Assembly (NCBI RefSeq): GCF_052327305.1
Contig: NZ_CP182486.1
Location: 1,550,001 to 1,614,000 of the forward strand
Reading direction: 5' to 3'
DNA: 64,000 nucleotides
DNA from: Sphingobium sp052327305
GTDB lineage: Bacteria; Pseudomonadota; Alphaproteobacteria; Sphingomonadales; Sphingomonadaceae
A model generated the notes under the pieces. The model saw nothing but the letters and a program-made list of their open reading frames with translations, searched no databases and was not told the DNA's origin. Position numbers and translations under genes: made by a program. This document shows, one piece after another, positions 16,987-25,929 of this stretch. Position 1 is the first letter of the stretch. Every line of letters begins with the position of its first letter.

Positions 16987-17838
16987 ATGACGGCAACCGC
17001 CACAATCCAGTCCCCGCGAGTCGCAATCGCGGCCTTTTATCGCTTCGTCGCCATCGCCGATCCAGGCGCACTCGCCGGCGAGATCCGCGCAATCGGCAGT
17101 GAGGGAACGGTCAAAGGCACGATCATCGTGGCCTATGAAGGTTTCAACGGCACGATCGCGGGCGATCCCGCCGCAGTCGAGGCCGTGCTCGATCGCCTGC
17201 GGGCAGTACCCAATGCGGGCGATTTTCGCGTAACGCGCCACCAGTCAGGCGCCGTTCCCTTCCTGAGATGGAAAGTGAAAGTGAAGCGCGAGATCGTCAC
17301 CATGGGCCATGGCGATCTCGACCCGGCGCGCAATGCGGGCAAGCATGTCGCACCTGCTGACTGGAACGCCCTGATCGCCCAGGACGACGTCGTCCTCATT
17401 GACACGCGCAATGCCTATGAAGTGGGCATCGGCAGCTTCGAGAACGCGCTCGACCCCGGTACGCGCGCATTCGGTGAGTTTCCCGCCTGGTTCGACGCGC
17501 AGGCGGAACAGTGGCAGGCGGAAGGGCGCACGCCGCGCATTGCCATGTTCTGCACCGGCGGCATTCGCTGCGAGAAGTCCACCGCTTACGCCCGCTCCCG
17601 GGGCTTCGAGGAGGTCTATCATCTCAAGGGCGGCATCCTCGCCTATCTTGACGAGGTGCCCAAGGCGGACAGCCGCTGGAAAGGCAATTGCTTCATCTTC
17701 GACGAGCGCGTGTCCCTCGACCATTCGCTGGATGCGGCGACCGTGCCGCTTTGCCCGACATGCGGGCAGCCCGCGTCAGCCGCCGCCGGAGCGTGCGCGG
17801 ACCACCGCTCAGCGGCTGGCGAGTCGCCCGCGGCCTAA
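16987..17838 (+). CDS. trhO: tRNA uridine(34) 5-hydroxylase / rhodanese-family protein TrhO
   Basis: 283 aa. The N-terminal ferredoxin-like domain (RVAIAAFYRFVAI, GTIIVAYEGFNGTIAG) is followed by a rhodanese domain with catalytic Cys189 in FCTGGIRCEKS. A C-terminal Cys pair (CPTCGQP) could bind metal. The family hydroxylates U34 of certain tRNAs. The last 30 bp overlap the end of the retropepsin gene on the other strand. Confidence 0.92.
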   Translation: MTATATIQSPRVAIAAFYRFVAIADPGALAGEIRAIGSEGTVKGTIIVAYEGFNGTIAGDPAAVEAVLDRLRAVPNAGDFRVTRHQSGAVPFLRWKVKVKREIVTMGHGDLDPARNAGKHVAPADWNALIAQDDVVLIDTRNAYEVGIGSFENALDPGTRAFGEFPAWFDAQAEQWQAEGRTPRIAMFCTGGIRCEKSTAYARSRGFEEVYHLKGGILAYLDEVPKADSRWKGNCFIFDERVSLDHSLDAATVPLCPTCGQPASAAAGACADHRSAAGESPAA

Positions 17839-18864
17839 AGCGCCCTCGCTGCGCGGAATCACGAAGTTCACCTCGCGCCGGCCGAAGTCGATCGCGATGC
17901 GATCGAACATGCGCAGCATCTCCATGCCCAGGAGCATGGCGGGGCGCTTGCCAAGGCCAAGCTCGATGAACGGGGCGGCGTCCACAAAGACCATCGGCAC
18001 GTTGCTGAGTGTGACGGAGCCCACAGTGATCCGCTTGACGACGCTATATTGCGCGACGATCGTCTCGCCAGTGACGCTGGTCAGCTCCACGGGTGACGGG
18101 GGAATAACGAGGCGGCTGGCCTTCATCTTCGCGAACAGCGCGAGATTGCCCACGCTCACTTGCGCGCCGGTGTCCAGGATCACGCTGACTCTTTGGCCCT
18201 CAACGCGCGAATCGACGAGGATGAGCTGCCCAAGGCGAGAGCGCGCACGCACCACGATGAGATCGCCGATCTGCTTGCTCCGCTCCGGACCGGCACTGTC
18301 CGTCACCCGCAGTTCCCGTGCCCGGAAATCGAGCGTGACCTTCTTGTCCTGCAGACCATCCAGTCCGATGAGGCCGACGCTCCCAAGATTCGCGCGCTCC
18401 AGCGTCAGGGCATCGACCCCGCGCACTTCCTCCGTGCCAAAGCTGAGATGGGGGACCTCAACCGTGTCGACTGTCGCCCGGCCGGACATCGCGACGATGC
18501 TGACGGGCCCGCGCGGCGCGAGCGCGAGTTGCCTCGCCAGTTCGGTCGAAACGATCGTCCGGTGCGAGCCGGTATCGATGATGAAAGGATAAGGCCCGGC
18601 CCCCCCGACATGAACGGGAAGGGTCATGCGATCGGCAACATCCACGCCGAGGCTGACGGCACGGGCCGGATCATTCGCCGGCGGTGTCGCGACAGCATCC
18701 TGGGCCGGCACCGAGGGTTCACCAGGCAGCGATGCAGCGGGGACAATCGCTTGAGGTGCCGTTCCTTCGAGCGGGGAGGTGGTTGCCCATGCCGTTAACG
18801 GGCTCAGCGCAAGGGCAAGCGACGTCATCGCTGCTGCCACGCGCACATTGTCGAGACCGCGCAT
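17809..18864 (-). CDS. Exported protein with two retropepsin-like aspartic protease domains
   Basis: 351 aa from the ATG at 18864, which has AGGAGG 9 bp upstream. A signal peptide (AAAMTSLALALSPLTAWA) is followed by a Pro-rich linker. Domain one has the active-site motif FIIDTGSHRTIVS and domain two has VILDTGAQVSVGN. Both carry D-T-G, so a single chain could form the pseudo-dimer that retropepsins need. It is likely periplasmic or secreted; the substrate is unknown. It follows the DEXH helicase gene by 54 bp on the same strand and overlaps the 3' end of trhO. Confidence 0.85.
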   Translation of the reverse strand: MRGLDNVRVAAAMTSLALALSPLTAWATTSPLEGTAPQAIVPAASLPGEPSVPAQDAVATPPANDPARAVSLGVDVADRMTLPVHVGGAGPYPFIIDTGSHRTIVSTELARQLALAPRGPVSIVAMSGRATVDTVEVPHLSFGTEEVRGVDALTLERANLGSVGLIGLDGLQDKKVTLDFRARELRVTDSAGPERSKQIGDLIVVRARSRLGQLILVDSRVEGQRVSVILDTGAQVSVGNLALFAKMKASRLVIPPSPVELTSVTGETIVAQYSVVKRITVGSVTLSNVPMVFVDAAPFIELGLGKRPAMLLGMEMLRMFDRIAIDFGRREVNFVIPRSEGALGRGRLASR

Positions 18865-18918
18865 CCGCCTCTCCTCCTGGCCAATCATACCACGCGGCGG
18901 AGCGGCCGCCAATCGCGA

Positions 18919-21339
18919 TCAGTCGCGCGCCATCGCCACGCTTGCCAGCGCTTCGGCCTCGATCAGCAGGCTGTCGTCGGTCTGGTTCTGGGCGACATGC
19001 TCCCGCCCGATCATGATGAGGACCGGCACGGCGAGCGGACTGACCCGTGGCAGCTGCTTATGGACCATGGTGCTCACCGCGCGGTCGACAAGATCGCCCA
19101 GACGCCCGACATCGGTCATCCGCGCCCTCGCGTCCGCCCAAGCCGCCTTGAGCAGCAGATGATCGGGCTCGTAACGGCGCAACACGTCGTAGATGAGATC
19201 CGTGGAGAAGCTCACTTGCCGGCCCGTCTTGCGCTTGCCGGGCTGCTGCCGCTCGATGAGGCCGGAAATGACGGCGACGTCCCGGAAGGCGCGCTTGAGC
19301 AGGCTCGATTCCTCGACCCAGGCGACAAACTCTTCGTCCAGTATGTCCGCCGAGAAGAGCGGGCGCGGATCGTCGATCGGTTCGAGCCCGTAGAGCGCAA
19401 GCGCATAGTCGTTCGAGACGAAGCCGACGGGCTTGAGGCCGCGCTCTTCCATGCGGCGCGTGAGCAGCATGCCGAGCGACTGATGCGCGTTCCAGCCCTC
19501 GAAGCTGTAGACGACCATATGGTGCAGCCCCTCGTGCGGGAAGGTCTCGACGAGAAGCTGATCCGGACGAGGAAGGACGGAGCGCAACTGCTGCATCTCC
19601 AGCCATTCACGCACGTCCGGGGGGAAACGGTGCCACTCCTGCGGCGCCGCGAGGAAACGGCGCACTTTGTCGGCCAGATGCGTCGACATCGCCATGCGGG
19701 TGCCGCCCCAATGCGGGATGCGCGCGGGGCGCGCGGATGCCCGCACGATGAGCGAAGAGTCGTCCTGCCGCTGCACTTCCAGCGACATGCCGGCGAAGAA
19801 GAACGTGTCCCCGGGCATGAGGGTGGCGGCGAAACCCTCCTCTACCGTGCCCAGCTTGCGTCCGTTGCCGAACCGCACATCCAGCGCGGGCTGATCGACG
19901 ATGATGCCGGCGTTGAGCCTGTGCTGCTGGGCAAAGCGGGGGTGCGCAAGCCGCCACAGTCCGTCCCGGCCCTCCGCCAGTCGCTGGAACCGGTCATAGG
20001 CTTTGAGGGCATAGCCGCCGTTCGCGATGAAACGGAGTGTCGCCTCCAGCGCCTCGCGATCGAGCCATTCATAAGGTGTCGCGGACTGCAGCTCCGGCAG
20101 AAGTCCCTCGGGATCGATCGGACCGGTGCAGGCCAGACCCATGATGTGCTGGGCAAGCACATCCCGCGCGCCGGGGCGGAAGATCTCCGTGTCGCGCTCG
20201 CCCGCCATCACTGCATCATAGGCCGCCTGCGCTTCGAGATATTCGAAGCGATTGCCCGGAATGAGGACGGCGCGGCTGGGCTCATCCAACCGATGATTGG
20301 CCCGGCCGATGCGCTGAAGCAGACGCGAGCTGCCCTTGGGGGCGCCCATCTGAATGACGCAATCCACTTCGCCCCAATCAATGCCGAGATCGAGGCTGGC
20401 CGTGGCAACGAGTCCGCGCAGACGCCCCGTCGCCATGGCGCTTTCCACCTTGCGCCGTGCCTCGCGGCTGAGGCTGCCATGATGAATGCCGATCGGGAGA
20501 TTATCGTCATTCTCCGACCAGAGTTCCTGAAAGATCAGTTCCGCGAGGCTGCGCGTATTACAGAAGACCAAAGTCAGCCGATTCGCGGCGATAAGGTCAA
20601 TCACCTGCCGGGCCGCATAAAGCCCACTATGCCCCGACCACGGCACGCGGCCCTGAGGAATGAAAATCGAGAGATCAGGAAGCGGACCCGGCTCGCCCTC
20701 GACCAGTGCCACGCTGGAGGCAACACCGCCCGGCGCAAGCCAGCGTCGATAGAGATCGGCATCCGCCACAGTGGCCGAGAGCGCGACTCGCCGCATGGAA
20801 GGACTGATGGTCTGCAGCCGCGAGAGGGCGAGGCTGAGCAGATCGCCGCGCTTGCCCGAGGCGAACGCGTGAACCTCGTCAATCACCACGGTCGTGAGAT
20901 CCGAGAACAGCAGCGCGCTGTCCTCATGCGAGAGGAGCAGCGACAGCGACTCAGGCGTGGTGAGGAGAATATCGGGCGGGCGGGAACGCTGGCGAGCCTT
21001 GCGATCCGATGGGGTGTCGCCGCTTCGGGTCTCGACGGTGATTGGCAGGTCCATCTCGGCAATGGGGCCAAGCAGGTTGCGCTGCACATCGACGGCCAGC
21101 GCTTTTAGCGGCGAGATATAGAGTGTGTGGAGGCGAGTGGACTGACCGGATCGGTGCCGCTCAATCAGATCAGCAAGGGACGGAAGAAAACCGGCGAGCG
21201 TCTTGCCCGCCCCCGTCGGTGCAATGAGCAGGGCATGGTCGCCGCGCTCCGCTGCCGCCAGCATCTCAAGCTGATGCCGCCGGGGAGCCCAACCGCGAGC
21301 GGCAAACCATTTTTGGATGGGCGCGGGGAGCGGGGCCAT
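18919..21339 (-). CDS. Ligase-associated DNA damage response DEXH-box helicase (Lhr-like)
   Basis: 806 aa from the ATG at 21339; a TTG at 21363 in the same frame is possible. Helicase motifs are visible: Walker A APTGAGKTLAGF, motif II DEVH (VVIDEVHAFASG), SAT (ALSATVAD), and motif VI QRIGRANHR. The long C-terminal region matches Lhr-type winged-helix and beta-barrel regions. It unwinds or remodels nucleic acid in repair. Its partner nuclease PdeM is 2 kb away. No ligase or MBL-fold exonuclease gene is in the window. Confidence 0.92.
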   Translation of the reverse strand: MAPLPAPIQKWFAARGWAPRRHQLEMLAAAERGDHALLIAPTGAGKTLAGFLPSLADLIERHRSGQSTRLHTLYISPLKALAVDVQRNLLGPIAEMDLPITVETRSGDTPSDRKARQRSRPPDILLTTPESLSLLLSHEDSALLFSDLTTVVIDEVHAFASGKRGDLLSLALSRLQTISPSMRRVALSATVADADLYRRWLAPGGVASSVALVEGEPGPLPDLSIFIPQGRVPWSGHSGLYAARQVIDLIAANRLTLVFCNTRSLAELIFQELWSENDDNLPIGIHHGSLSREARRKVESAMATGRLRGLVATASLDLGIDWGEVDCVIQMGAPKGSSRLLQRIGRANHRLDEPSRAVLIPGNRFEYLEAQAAYDAVMAGERDTEIFRPGARDVLAQHIMGLACTGPIDPEGLLPELQSATPYEWLDREALEATLRFIANGGYALKAYDRFQRLAEGRDGLWRLAHPRFAQQHRLNAGIIVDQPALDVRFGNGRKLGTVEEGFAATLMPGDTFFFAGMSLEVQRQDDSSLIVRASARPARIPHWGGTRMAMSTHLADKVRRFLAAPQEWHRFPPDVREWLEMQQLRSVLPRPDQLLVETFPHEGLHHMVVYSFEGWNAHQSLGMLLTRRMEERGLKPVGFVSNDYALALYGLEPIDDPRPLFSADILDEEFVAWVEESSLLKRAFRDVAVISGLIERQQPGKRKTGRQVSFSTDLIYDVLRRYEPDHLLLKAAWADARARMTDVGRLGDLVDRAVSTMVHKQLPRVSPLAVPVLIMIGREHVAQNQTDDSLLIEAEALASVAMARD

Positions 21340-21398
21340 GTCAGGCGGATGTGGGCCATTCAAAATGGCGAATCAAGCACGCGAGGGCGACTGAGCAG

Positions 21399-21587
21399 TC
21401 AAACTCCTGGCTTCTCTTCCCTTGCCTTGTCTTCGCGGTCCAGATCGTCGCGCAATGTCTTGGTGGCCTGATCGAGTCGCGCTTCTTCGCGCGGGCTTGG
21501 TTGACGACGGCGGATAAGCACATAGGCAAGAACCGCGAGCAGAAGCACCGGCCCCAGAACCGTAACCAAAGTCCACAAACCACCCAT
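21399..21587 (-). CDS. Small single-span membrane protein
   Basis: 62 aa from the ATG at 21587, chosen because GGAGGTGG lies 3-5 bp upstream. An N-terminal transmembrane helix (TLVTVLGPVLLLAVLAYVL) is followed by RRR and a charged tail (about 30 residues, Arg/Glu/Asp/Lys), so the tail is probably cytoplasmic. It lies 59 bp upstream of the helicase start on the same strand. Its function is unknown. Confidence 0.7.
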   Translation of the reverse strand: MGGLWTLVTVLGPVLLLAVLAYVLIRRRQPSPREEARLDQATKTLRDDLDREDKAREEKPGV

Positions 21588-21672
21588 ATCCACCTCCATC
21601 GCCTCGAGGAGACAACGGTTAAAAGGGAAATGGGTTCAAGCCAGCCTACGATTGATCACTGGTAGCGCTAAC

Positions 21673-21699
21673 AAAAAAAGGGCCGCCCGAAGGCAGCCC
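21673..21699 (-). terminator. Rho-independent terminator
   Basis: On the minus strand, GGGCTGCC, loop TTCG, GGCGGCCC (8 bp stem, one G-T pair), then seven T. It lies 125 bp past the pgmG stop and ends that transcript before the small membrane-protein gene. Confidence 0.85.
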
Positions 21700-21823
21700 G
21701 TAATAAGTTTTTAGGAGAGGATGCCTGAAAGGCCCGTCCTATGTGCCTCGAGAACGGCTGCTTCGCAACTGCGAAAGACGCGTTTCCAGTTGCAAATTAT
21801 GCAACTGGTAGAGAAAGCACGCC

Positions 21824-23206
21824 TTAGTGAGCCGCTTGAGCGCCTCGTTCCAGCCCGGATGCGGCCAGTTGCGCGTCGATTTGCGTCATCAGATGATCGA
21901 GACCGGCTTGGGTTTTCGCCTCCGCACGGGCCACGAGAACGTCTTGCGTGTTGGAGGCTCGTAACAGCCACCATCCCTCCGAAGTCGTCACGCGCGCGCC
22001 GTCGGTATCATCCACGGTCGCGCCCTCGGCCTTGAGTCGCGCCTTTACCTCATCGATCACCGCGAACTTGCGGCTTTCATCGACCTGAAAGCGAAGCTCG
22101 GGCGTATTCACCATGTCGGGCATCTCGCCACGAAGCTGCGTCATGCTCTTGCCGGACGCCGTGACGGCGCGAATCAGGCGCACGGCGGCGTATTGGGCAT
22201 CATCGAAGCCATAATATTCATGCGCGAAGAAGATGTGGCCGCTCATCTCGCCTGCCAGCGGGCTGCCGGTCTCCTTCATCTTCGATTTGACGAGGCTGTG
22301 GCCCGTCTTCCACATCAGCGGCTTGCCGCCCAGTTCCGCCACGCGATCGAACAGCGCCTGACTGGCCTTCACGTCCGCGATGATGGTGGCGCCCGGCTGA
22401 TCCTTCAGAACCGGCTCGGCGAGAATCGCGAGCAGCTGATCGCCCCAGATGATTCGCCCCTCGCCGTCGATCGCACCGATCCGATCGCCGTCGCCGTCGA
22501 ATGCGAACCCAAAGTCAAGCGACTTCTCCGCGACGAGCGCCCTCAGATCGGCAAGGTTCTTCTCTTCGGTGGGGTCGGGATGATGATTGGGAAAATTGCC
22601 GTCCACATCCGTGAAGAGCGTAAAATGCTCGCCCGGAAGCAGCTTGACGAGCTTGTCGACGACGGGCCCGGCCGCGCCGTTCCCCGCGTCCCAGCCGATC
22701 CGGTAGCCCTTGCCGTCGAACCCTTCGACCAGCCGCGCGACATACCGGTCGAGAATGTCCAGCTGCTCGCTGCCAGCCGAGCCGTCATCCCAGTCGCCGC
22801 TTGCCGCCATGGTGCCCAGCTTCTGGATATCCGCGCCGAAAAACGGGCGGTGCTGAAACACCATCTTGAAGCCGTTATAATTGGCCGGATTATGGCTGCC
22901 GGTTATCTGGATGCCACCATCCACATCCAGCACGGCCTCGGCATAATAGAGCATCGGGGTCGGCCCCATGCCGATCCGCACTGCGTGAATGCCGCTGTCA
23001 TTGAGGCCACGGACGAGCGCCTCCTCCAGCACCGGCGAGCTCAACCGTCCGTCATATCCCACAGCGGCGCTACGCCCGCGTGCCCGCGCGACCAGCGTGC
23101 CGAAACCGCGCCCGATCGCATAGGCATCATCCTCCCCTAGTGTCTCGCCGATAATCCCCCGAATGTCATATTCACGGAGCGAGGTGGGATGGAACTGATG
23201 GGTCAA
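21824..23206 (-). CDS. pgmG: Phosphomannomutase/phosphoglucomutase PgmG
   Basis: 460 aa. The catalytic phosphoserine loop is TGSHNPANYNG (Ser104), the Mg-binding loop is FDGDGDR (236-242), and the sugar-binding GEMSGH comes later, with a C-terminal phosphate-binding segment (RASNTQDVLVARAE). It interconverts hexose-1- and hexose-6-phosphates for LPS and exopolysaccharide precursors. In sphingan-producing sphingomonads the homologue supplies both glucose and mannose nucleotides. It ends with its own terminator. Confidence 0.95.
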   Translation of the reverse strand: MTHQFHPTSLREYDIRGIIGETLGEDDAYAIGRGFGTLVARARGRSAAVGYDGRLSSPVLEEALVRGLNDSGIHAVRIGMGPTPMLYYAEAVLDVDGGIQITGSHNPANYNGFKMVFQHRPFFGADIQKLGTMAASGDWDDGSAGSEQLDILDRYVARLVEGFDGKGYRIGWDAGNGAAGPVVDKLVKLLPGEHFTLFTDVDGNFPNHHPDPTEEKNLADLRALVAEKSLDFGFAFDGDGDRIGAIDGEGRIIWGDQLLAILAEPVLKDQPGATIIADVKASQALFDRVAELGGKPLMWKTGHSLVKSKMKETGSPLAGEMSGHIFFAHEYYGFDDAQYAAVRLIRAVTASGKSMTQLRGEMPDMVNTPELRFQVDESRKFAVIDEVKARLKAEGATVDDTDGARVTTSEGWWLLRASNTQDVLVARAEAKTQAGLDHLMTQIDAQLAASGLERGAQAAH

Positions 23207-23292
23207 GCAAAGCCTCCTGAAAGGAAATCGAAGATGGGGTGGGATATGCAGCCTCTAGCGGCCAATACAAATAACCGGCTGATGCAAAAGTT

Positions 23293-23718
23293 TCACGACA
23301 GATGATCGTCCAGCAAAAGATCGCGCGCTAAGTTCAGACGGGCAGCGATATCCGTGGCGCCGCCGGCATCGGGATGATGGCGCGCAATGAGCCGCCGATG
23401 AGCGGCAACGATGGTTTCCCGGCCAGCATGGCGGGAGACGCCCAGGAGAGCCCGCGCCTCGCGCCGTCGCCGCTCCACCGCATCCTCTTCGACCGCCGTG
23501 CCCCGTGAACGCTGAGTGCGCCCCGACCAGAGAAGCGCGCCGAGCACCAGTCCTCCGCCAACGAACAATTCGCCTTTCACGGCAAGCAAAGCCCCGAGCA
23601 GAGCAAGGGCAGCCGGCATGAGCAATTGCCGCCCCCGCAATCTGGCAAATGTGCGCCGCCCGCCGGGTGTGAGAATGAGGGTCGCCGCCAACGCCAGCGC
23701 AGCAAGCAGCAAGATCAT
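23293..23718 (-). CDS. Membrane protein with a C-terminal J domain (DnaJ-like)
   Basis: 141 aa. One or two N-terminal membrane helices are followed by an Arg-rich linker and a short J domain (ARALLGVSRHAGRETIVAAHRRLIARHHPDAGG) with the essential HPD. This layout resembles TIM14-like J proteins that recruit Hsp70 at a membrane. The gene follows mipZ by 9 bp on the same strand. Confidence 0.88.
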   Translation of the reverse strand: MILLLAALALAATLILTPGGRRTFARLRGRQLLMPAALALLGALLAVKGELFVGGGLVLGALLWSGRTQRSRGTAVEEDAVERRRREARALLGVSRHAGRETIVAAHRRLIARHHPDAGGATDIAARLNLARDLLLDDHLS

Positions 23719-23727
23719 TCCTCAGCC

Positions 23728-24528
23728 TCAGGCTGCGCTTTGCGCCATTGCCGCGCGCTGCGGCAGTGGCAGCGACAAGCCCGTAATCATCTCGCGCAGC
23801 TCCTGCCGGGCAGCGACATGGCTGACGCCCAGTTCGCCCAGATGGCCGCGATCGAGCAAGGTGAGGCCGGACGGGAAGAGCTCGCGGAAAATGACGCGCT
23901 CGGAGAGCCCGGGAATGACGCGGAAGCCGACTCGGCGGGATAGCTCGGTGAGCGCCTCGCCAACGCGCTTCTGGTTGCGCGCCTCCATATGATGAAGGCG
24001 ATTGCGCAACACGACCCAGTCGATCGACACGCCGTCGGCCATGGCGCGGGTCTTGCGGGTCTCGAAAATCAGCTCCGAATAAAAGCTCAGTTTGCGGACC
24101 TTGAAGGTCTCGGCATCGACCTGCCCGATCAGATCGAAATCGACGAAGCTGTCGTTCATCGGGGTAACGAGCGTATTGGCGCGCGCTGCCGCATAGCGCG
24201 CGAGAGGATCGTCGCGACCGGGCGTATCGATCACGATCACTTCGAACTCTTCGGCCAGTTCGGCGATCAGCGCATTGAAGCCCTCGATCGAGCCGCTGGA
24301 GAACACCCGATACGCAGGCGTGGGCAGCGAAATCTCCCTGCGCCGCGCCGTCTCGGACCGGTTTTCGAGATAGCGGGCGACGGTGCGCTGGCGATGATCG
24401 AGATCGACGACGGCGACCTTCACGTCCCGCATCGCAAGTGCGACCGCAGTATGGACACAACTCGTCGACTTGCCAGTGCCGCCTTTTTCATTGGCGAATA
24501 CGACGAAATGAGGCGACGGACTGACCAT
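23728..24528 (-). CDS. mipZ: Division-plane positioning ATPase MipZ
   Basis: 266 aa from the ATG at 24528, with GGAGAG upstream. It has a deviant Walker A (KGGTGKST, residues 15-22), DLDHRQRTV and VIDTPGRDDPLARYA, as in the ParA/MipZ group. In Caulobacter, MipZ forms a bipolar gradient with ParB that keeps FtsZ at midcell. parA and parB are not in this window, which is normal for mipZ. It is transcribed away from panC across 108 bp. Confidence 0.92.
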   Translation of the reverse strand: MVSPSPHFVVFANEKGGTGKSTSCVHTAVALAMRDVKVAVVDLDHRQRTVARYLENRSETARRREISLPTPAYRVFSSGSIEGFNALIAELAEEFEVIVIDTPGRDDPLARYAAARANTLVTPMNDSFVDFDLIGQVDAETFKVRKLSFYSELIFETRKTRAMADGVSIDWVVLRNRLHHMEARNQKRVGEALTELSRRVGFRVIPGLSERVIFRELFPSGLTLLDRGHLGELGVSHVAARQELREMITGLSLPLPQRAAMAQSAA

Positions 24529-24636
24529 GAGCGCGCTTCTCTCCGCTTCCGGTTGTGCGCGCTTGACCGCGCGCGAGGGGATGACCAAGGGAAGCCATCG
24601 GCCCCTGGGCCAGCCCTTATCGGAGCACTGACGGGC

Positions 24637-25491
24637 GTGCAAACCTTCCGTGAAATCGACGAGCTTCGCGCAGGAATGACGGCACTTCGCGCGGGCGGCG
24701 AGCGCATCGCCCTTGTGCCCACAATGGGCGCACTCCATGCCGGACATATGGCTCTGGTCGCGGAAGCGCGGCGGCGGGCAGCCCATGTCGTGGTCTCCAT
24801 CTTCGTCAATCCCACCCAGTTTGCCCCGAACGAGGATTTCGACGCCTATCCGCGCCGCGAGGCCAGCGACGCCGCGCTGCTCCGCGAGAACGGCGTGAGC
24901 GCGCTATGGGCGCCGGGCGTCACGGTCATGTATCCGCAAGGCTTTGCGAGCAGCATTCATGTCGGCGGCGTGACCGAAGGGCTAGACGGCGCGGCGAGGC
25001 CCGGCCATTTCGAGGGGGTGGCGACAGTGGTCGCCAAGCTGTTCGGTCAGGTGAAGCCCGATGTCGCCTGCTTCGGCGAGAAGGATTATCAACAACTCGC
25101 GATGATCCGGCGCATGGCGACGGACCTCGACATGGGGATCGAGATCGTCGGCGTGCCGACCGAACGCGAAGCGGACGGCCTCGCCCTCTCCTCACGCAAT
25201 GCCTATCTCTCCGCAGATGAGCGCGCGCGGGCCGTGGCGCTTCCGCGTGCACTGGGCGCAGCCGCAAAGGCGATCGAGGCGGGGGCCGCTGTCGACGCGA
25301 CGCTGGCGGACGCGCGTGCGGCGCTCATCACAGCGGGCTTCGGTTCGGTCGATTATGTCGCCCTTTGCGATGCCGATTCGCTTGCTCCCGTCACCCGGCT
25401 CGAACGGCCGGCCCGCTTGCTGGCCGCCGCGCGAATCGGCGCCACGCGCCTCATCGACAATATCCCGGTCGGCGCGGGCCTTGCCAGTTAA
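24637..25491 (+). CDS. panC: Pantothenate synthetase
   Basis: 284 aa from the GTG at 24637 (MQTFREIDELR). Upstream codons in frame belong to the opposite-strand mipZ. Family motifs: PTMGALHAGHMALV, SIFVNPTQF, GEKDYQQL, LSSRNAYLS. It joins pantoate and beta-alanine with ATP to give pantothenate (vitamin B5, CoA pathway). Confidence 0.95.
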   Translation: MQTFREIDELRAGMTALRAGGERIALVPTMGALHAGHMALVAEARRRAAHVVVSIFVNPTQFAPNEDFDAYPRREASDAALLRENGVSALWAPGVTVMYPQGFASSIHVGGVTEGLDGAARPGHFEGVATVVAKLFGQVKPDVACFGEKDYQQLAMIRRMATDLDMGIEIVGVPTEREADGLALSSRNAYLSADERARAVALPRALGAAAKAIEAGAAVDATLADARAALITAGFGSVDYVALCDADSLAPVTRLERPARLLAAARIGATRLIDNIPVGAGLAS

Positions 25492-25623
25492 CCCTAGGGA
25501 ATAGCTAGAATGAGGGGACTGAACGTGACGAGGCAGGCATCGGAGCGGCCACGTTAACCATTTCTAAAAAGTCGGCATGGTTGGTTGCGATACGACACTG
25601 GGAATCCTTCAGGGGGATATATC

Positions 25624-25923
25624 GTGGCCAACAGTATCGAGAGTATGCGTTTTCTGATTGAGAGCCGTATGCGTGATGCGGCTCTGGGCGATGCCGACGC
25701 CCGCTATGAACTGGGCGTGGCCTATAGCTGCGGGCTCACCGGCATCGATGTCGATCTGGTCGAAGCGCACAAATGGTTCAATCTTGCCGCTCTTGCGGGC
25801 AGCGAAGAGGGGCAGGCCTGCCGGGCGGAACTCGCCGAGGAAATGACGGCCCGCCAGATCGCCGAGGCACAGCGCGAAGCGCGCGCCTGGCTGGTTCACA
25901 CCGACAGGCGCCGCGCCGCCTGA
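25624..25923 (+). CDS. Short Sel1-repeat-like protein
   Basis: 99 aa from the GTG at 25624 with AGGGGG 7 bp upstream. Residues ~25-60 resemble one or two Sel1-like helices (ARYELGVAYSCG, then EAHKWFNLAALAGSEEG), and the C-terminal helix is basic. Such proteins are adaptors and no enzyme motif is seen. It converges on the FemAB-like gene across 6 bp. Confidence 0.78.
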   Translation: MANSIESMRFLIESRMRDAALGDADARYELGVAYSCGLTGIDVDLVEAHKWFNLAALAGSEEGQACRAELAEEMTARQIAEAQREARAWLVHTDRRRAA

Positions 25924-25929
25924 TCCCCG

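Noticed and set aside
16921..17241. N-terminal extension of PdeM
   Set aside because: It overlaps trhO on the other strand and encodes Cys/Arg-rich sequence unlike the family.
24529..24786. N-terminal extension of MipZ
   Set aside because: It would run into the opposite-strand panC; the ATG at 24528 has a ribosome site and gives the family's normal start.
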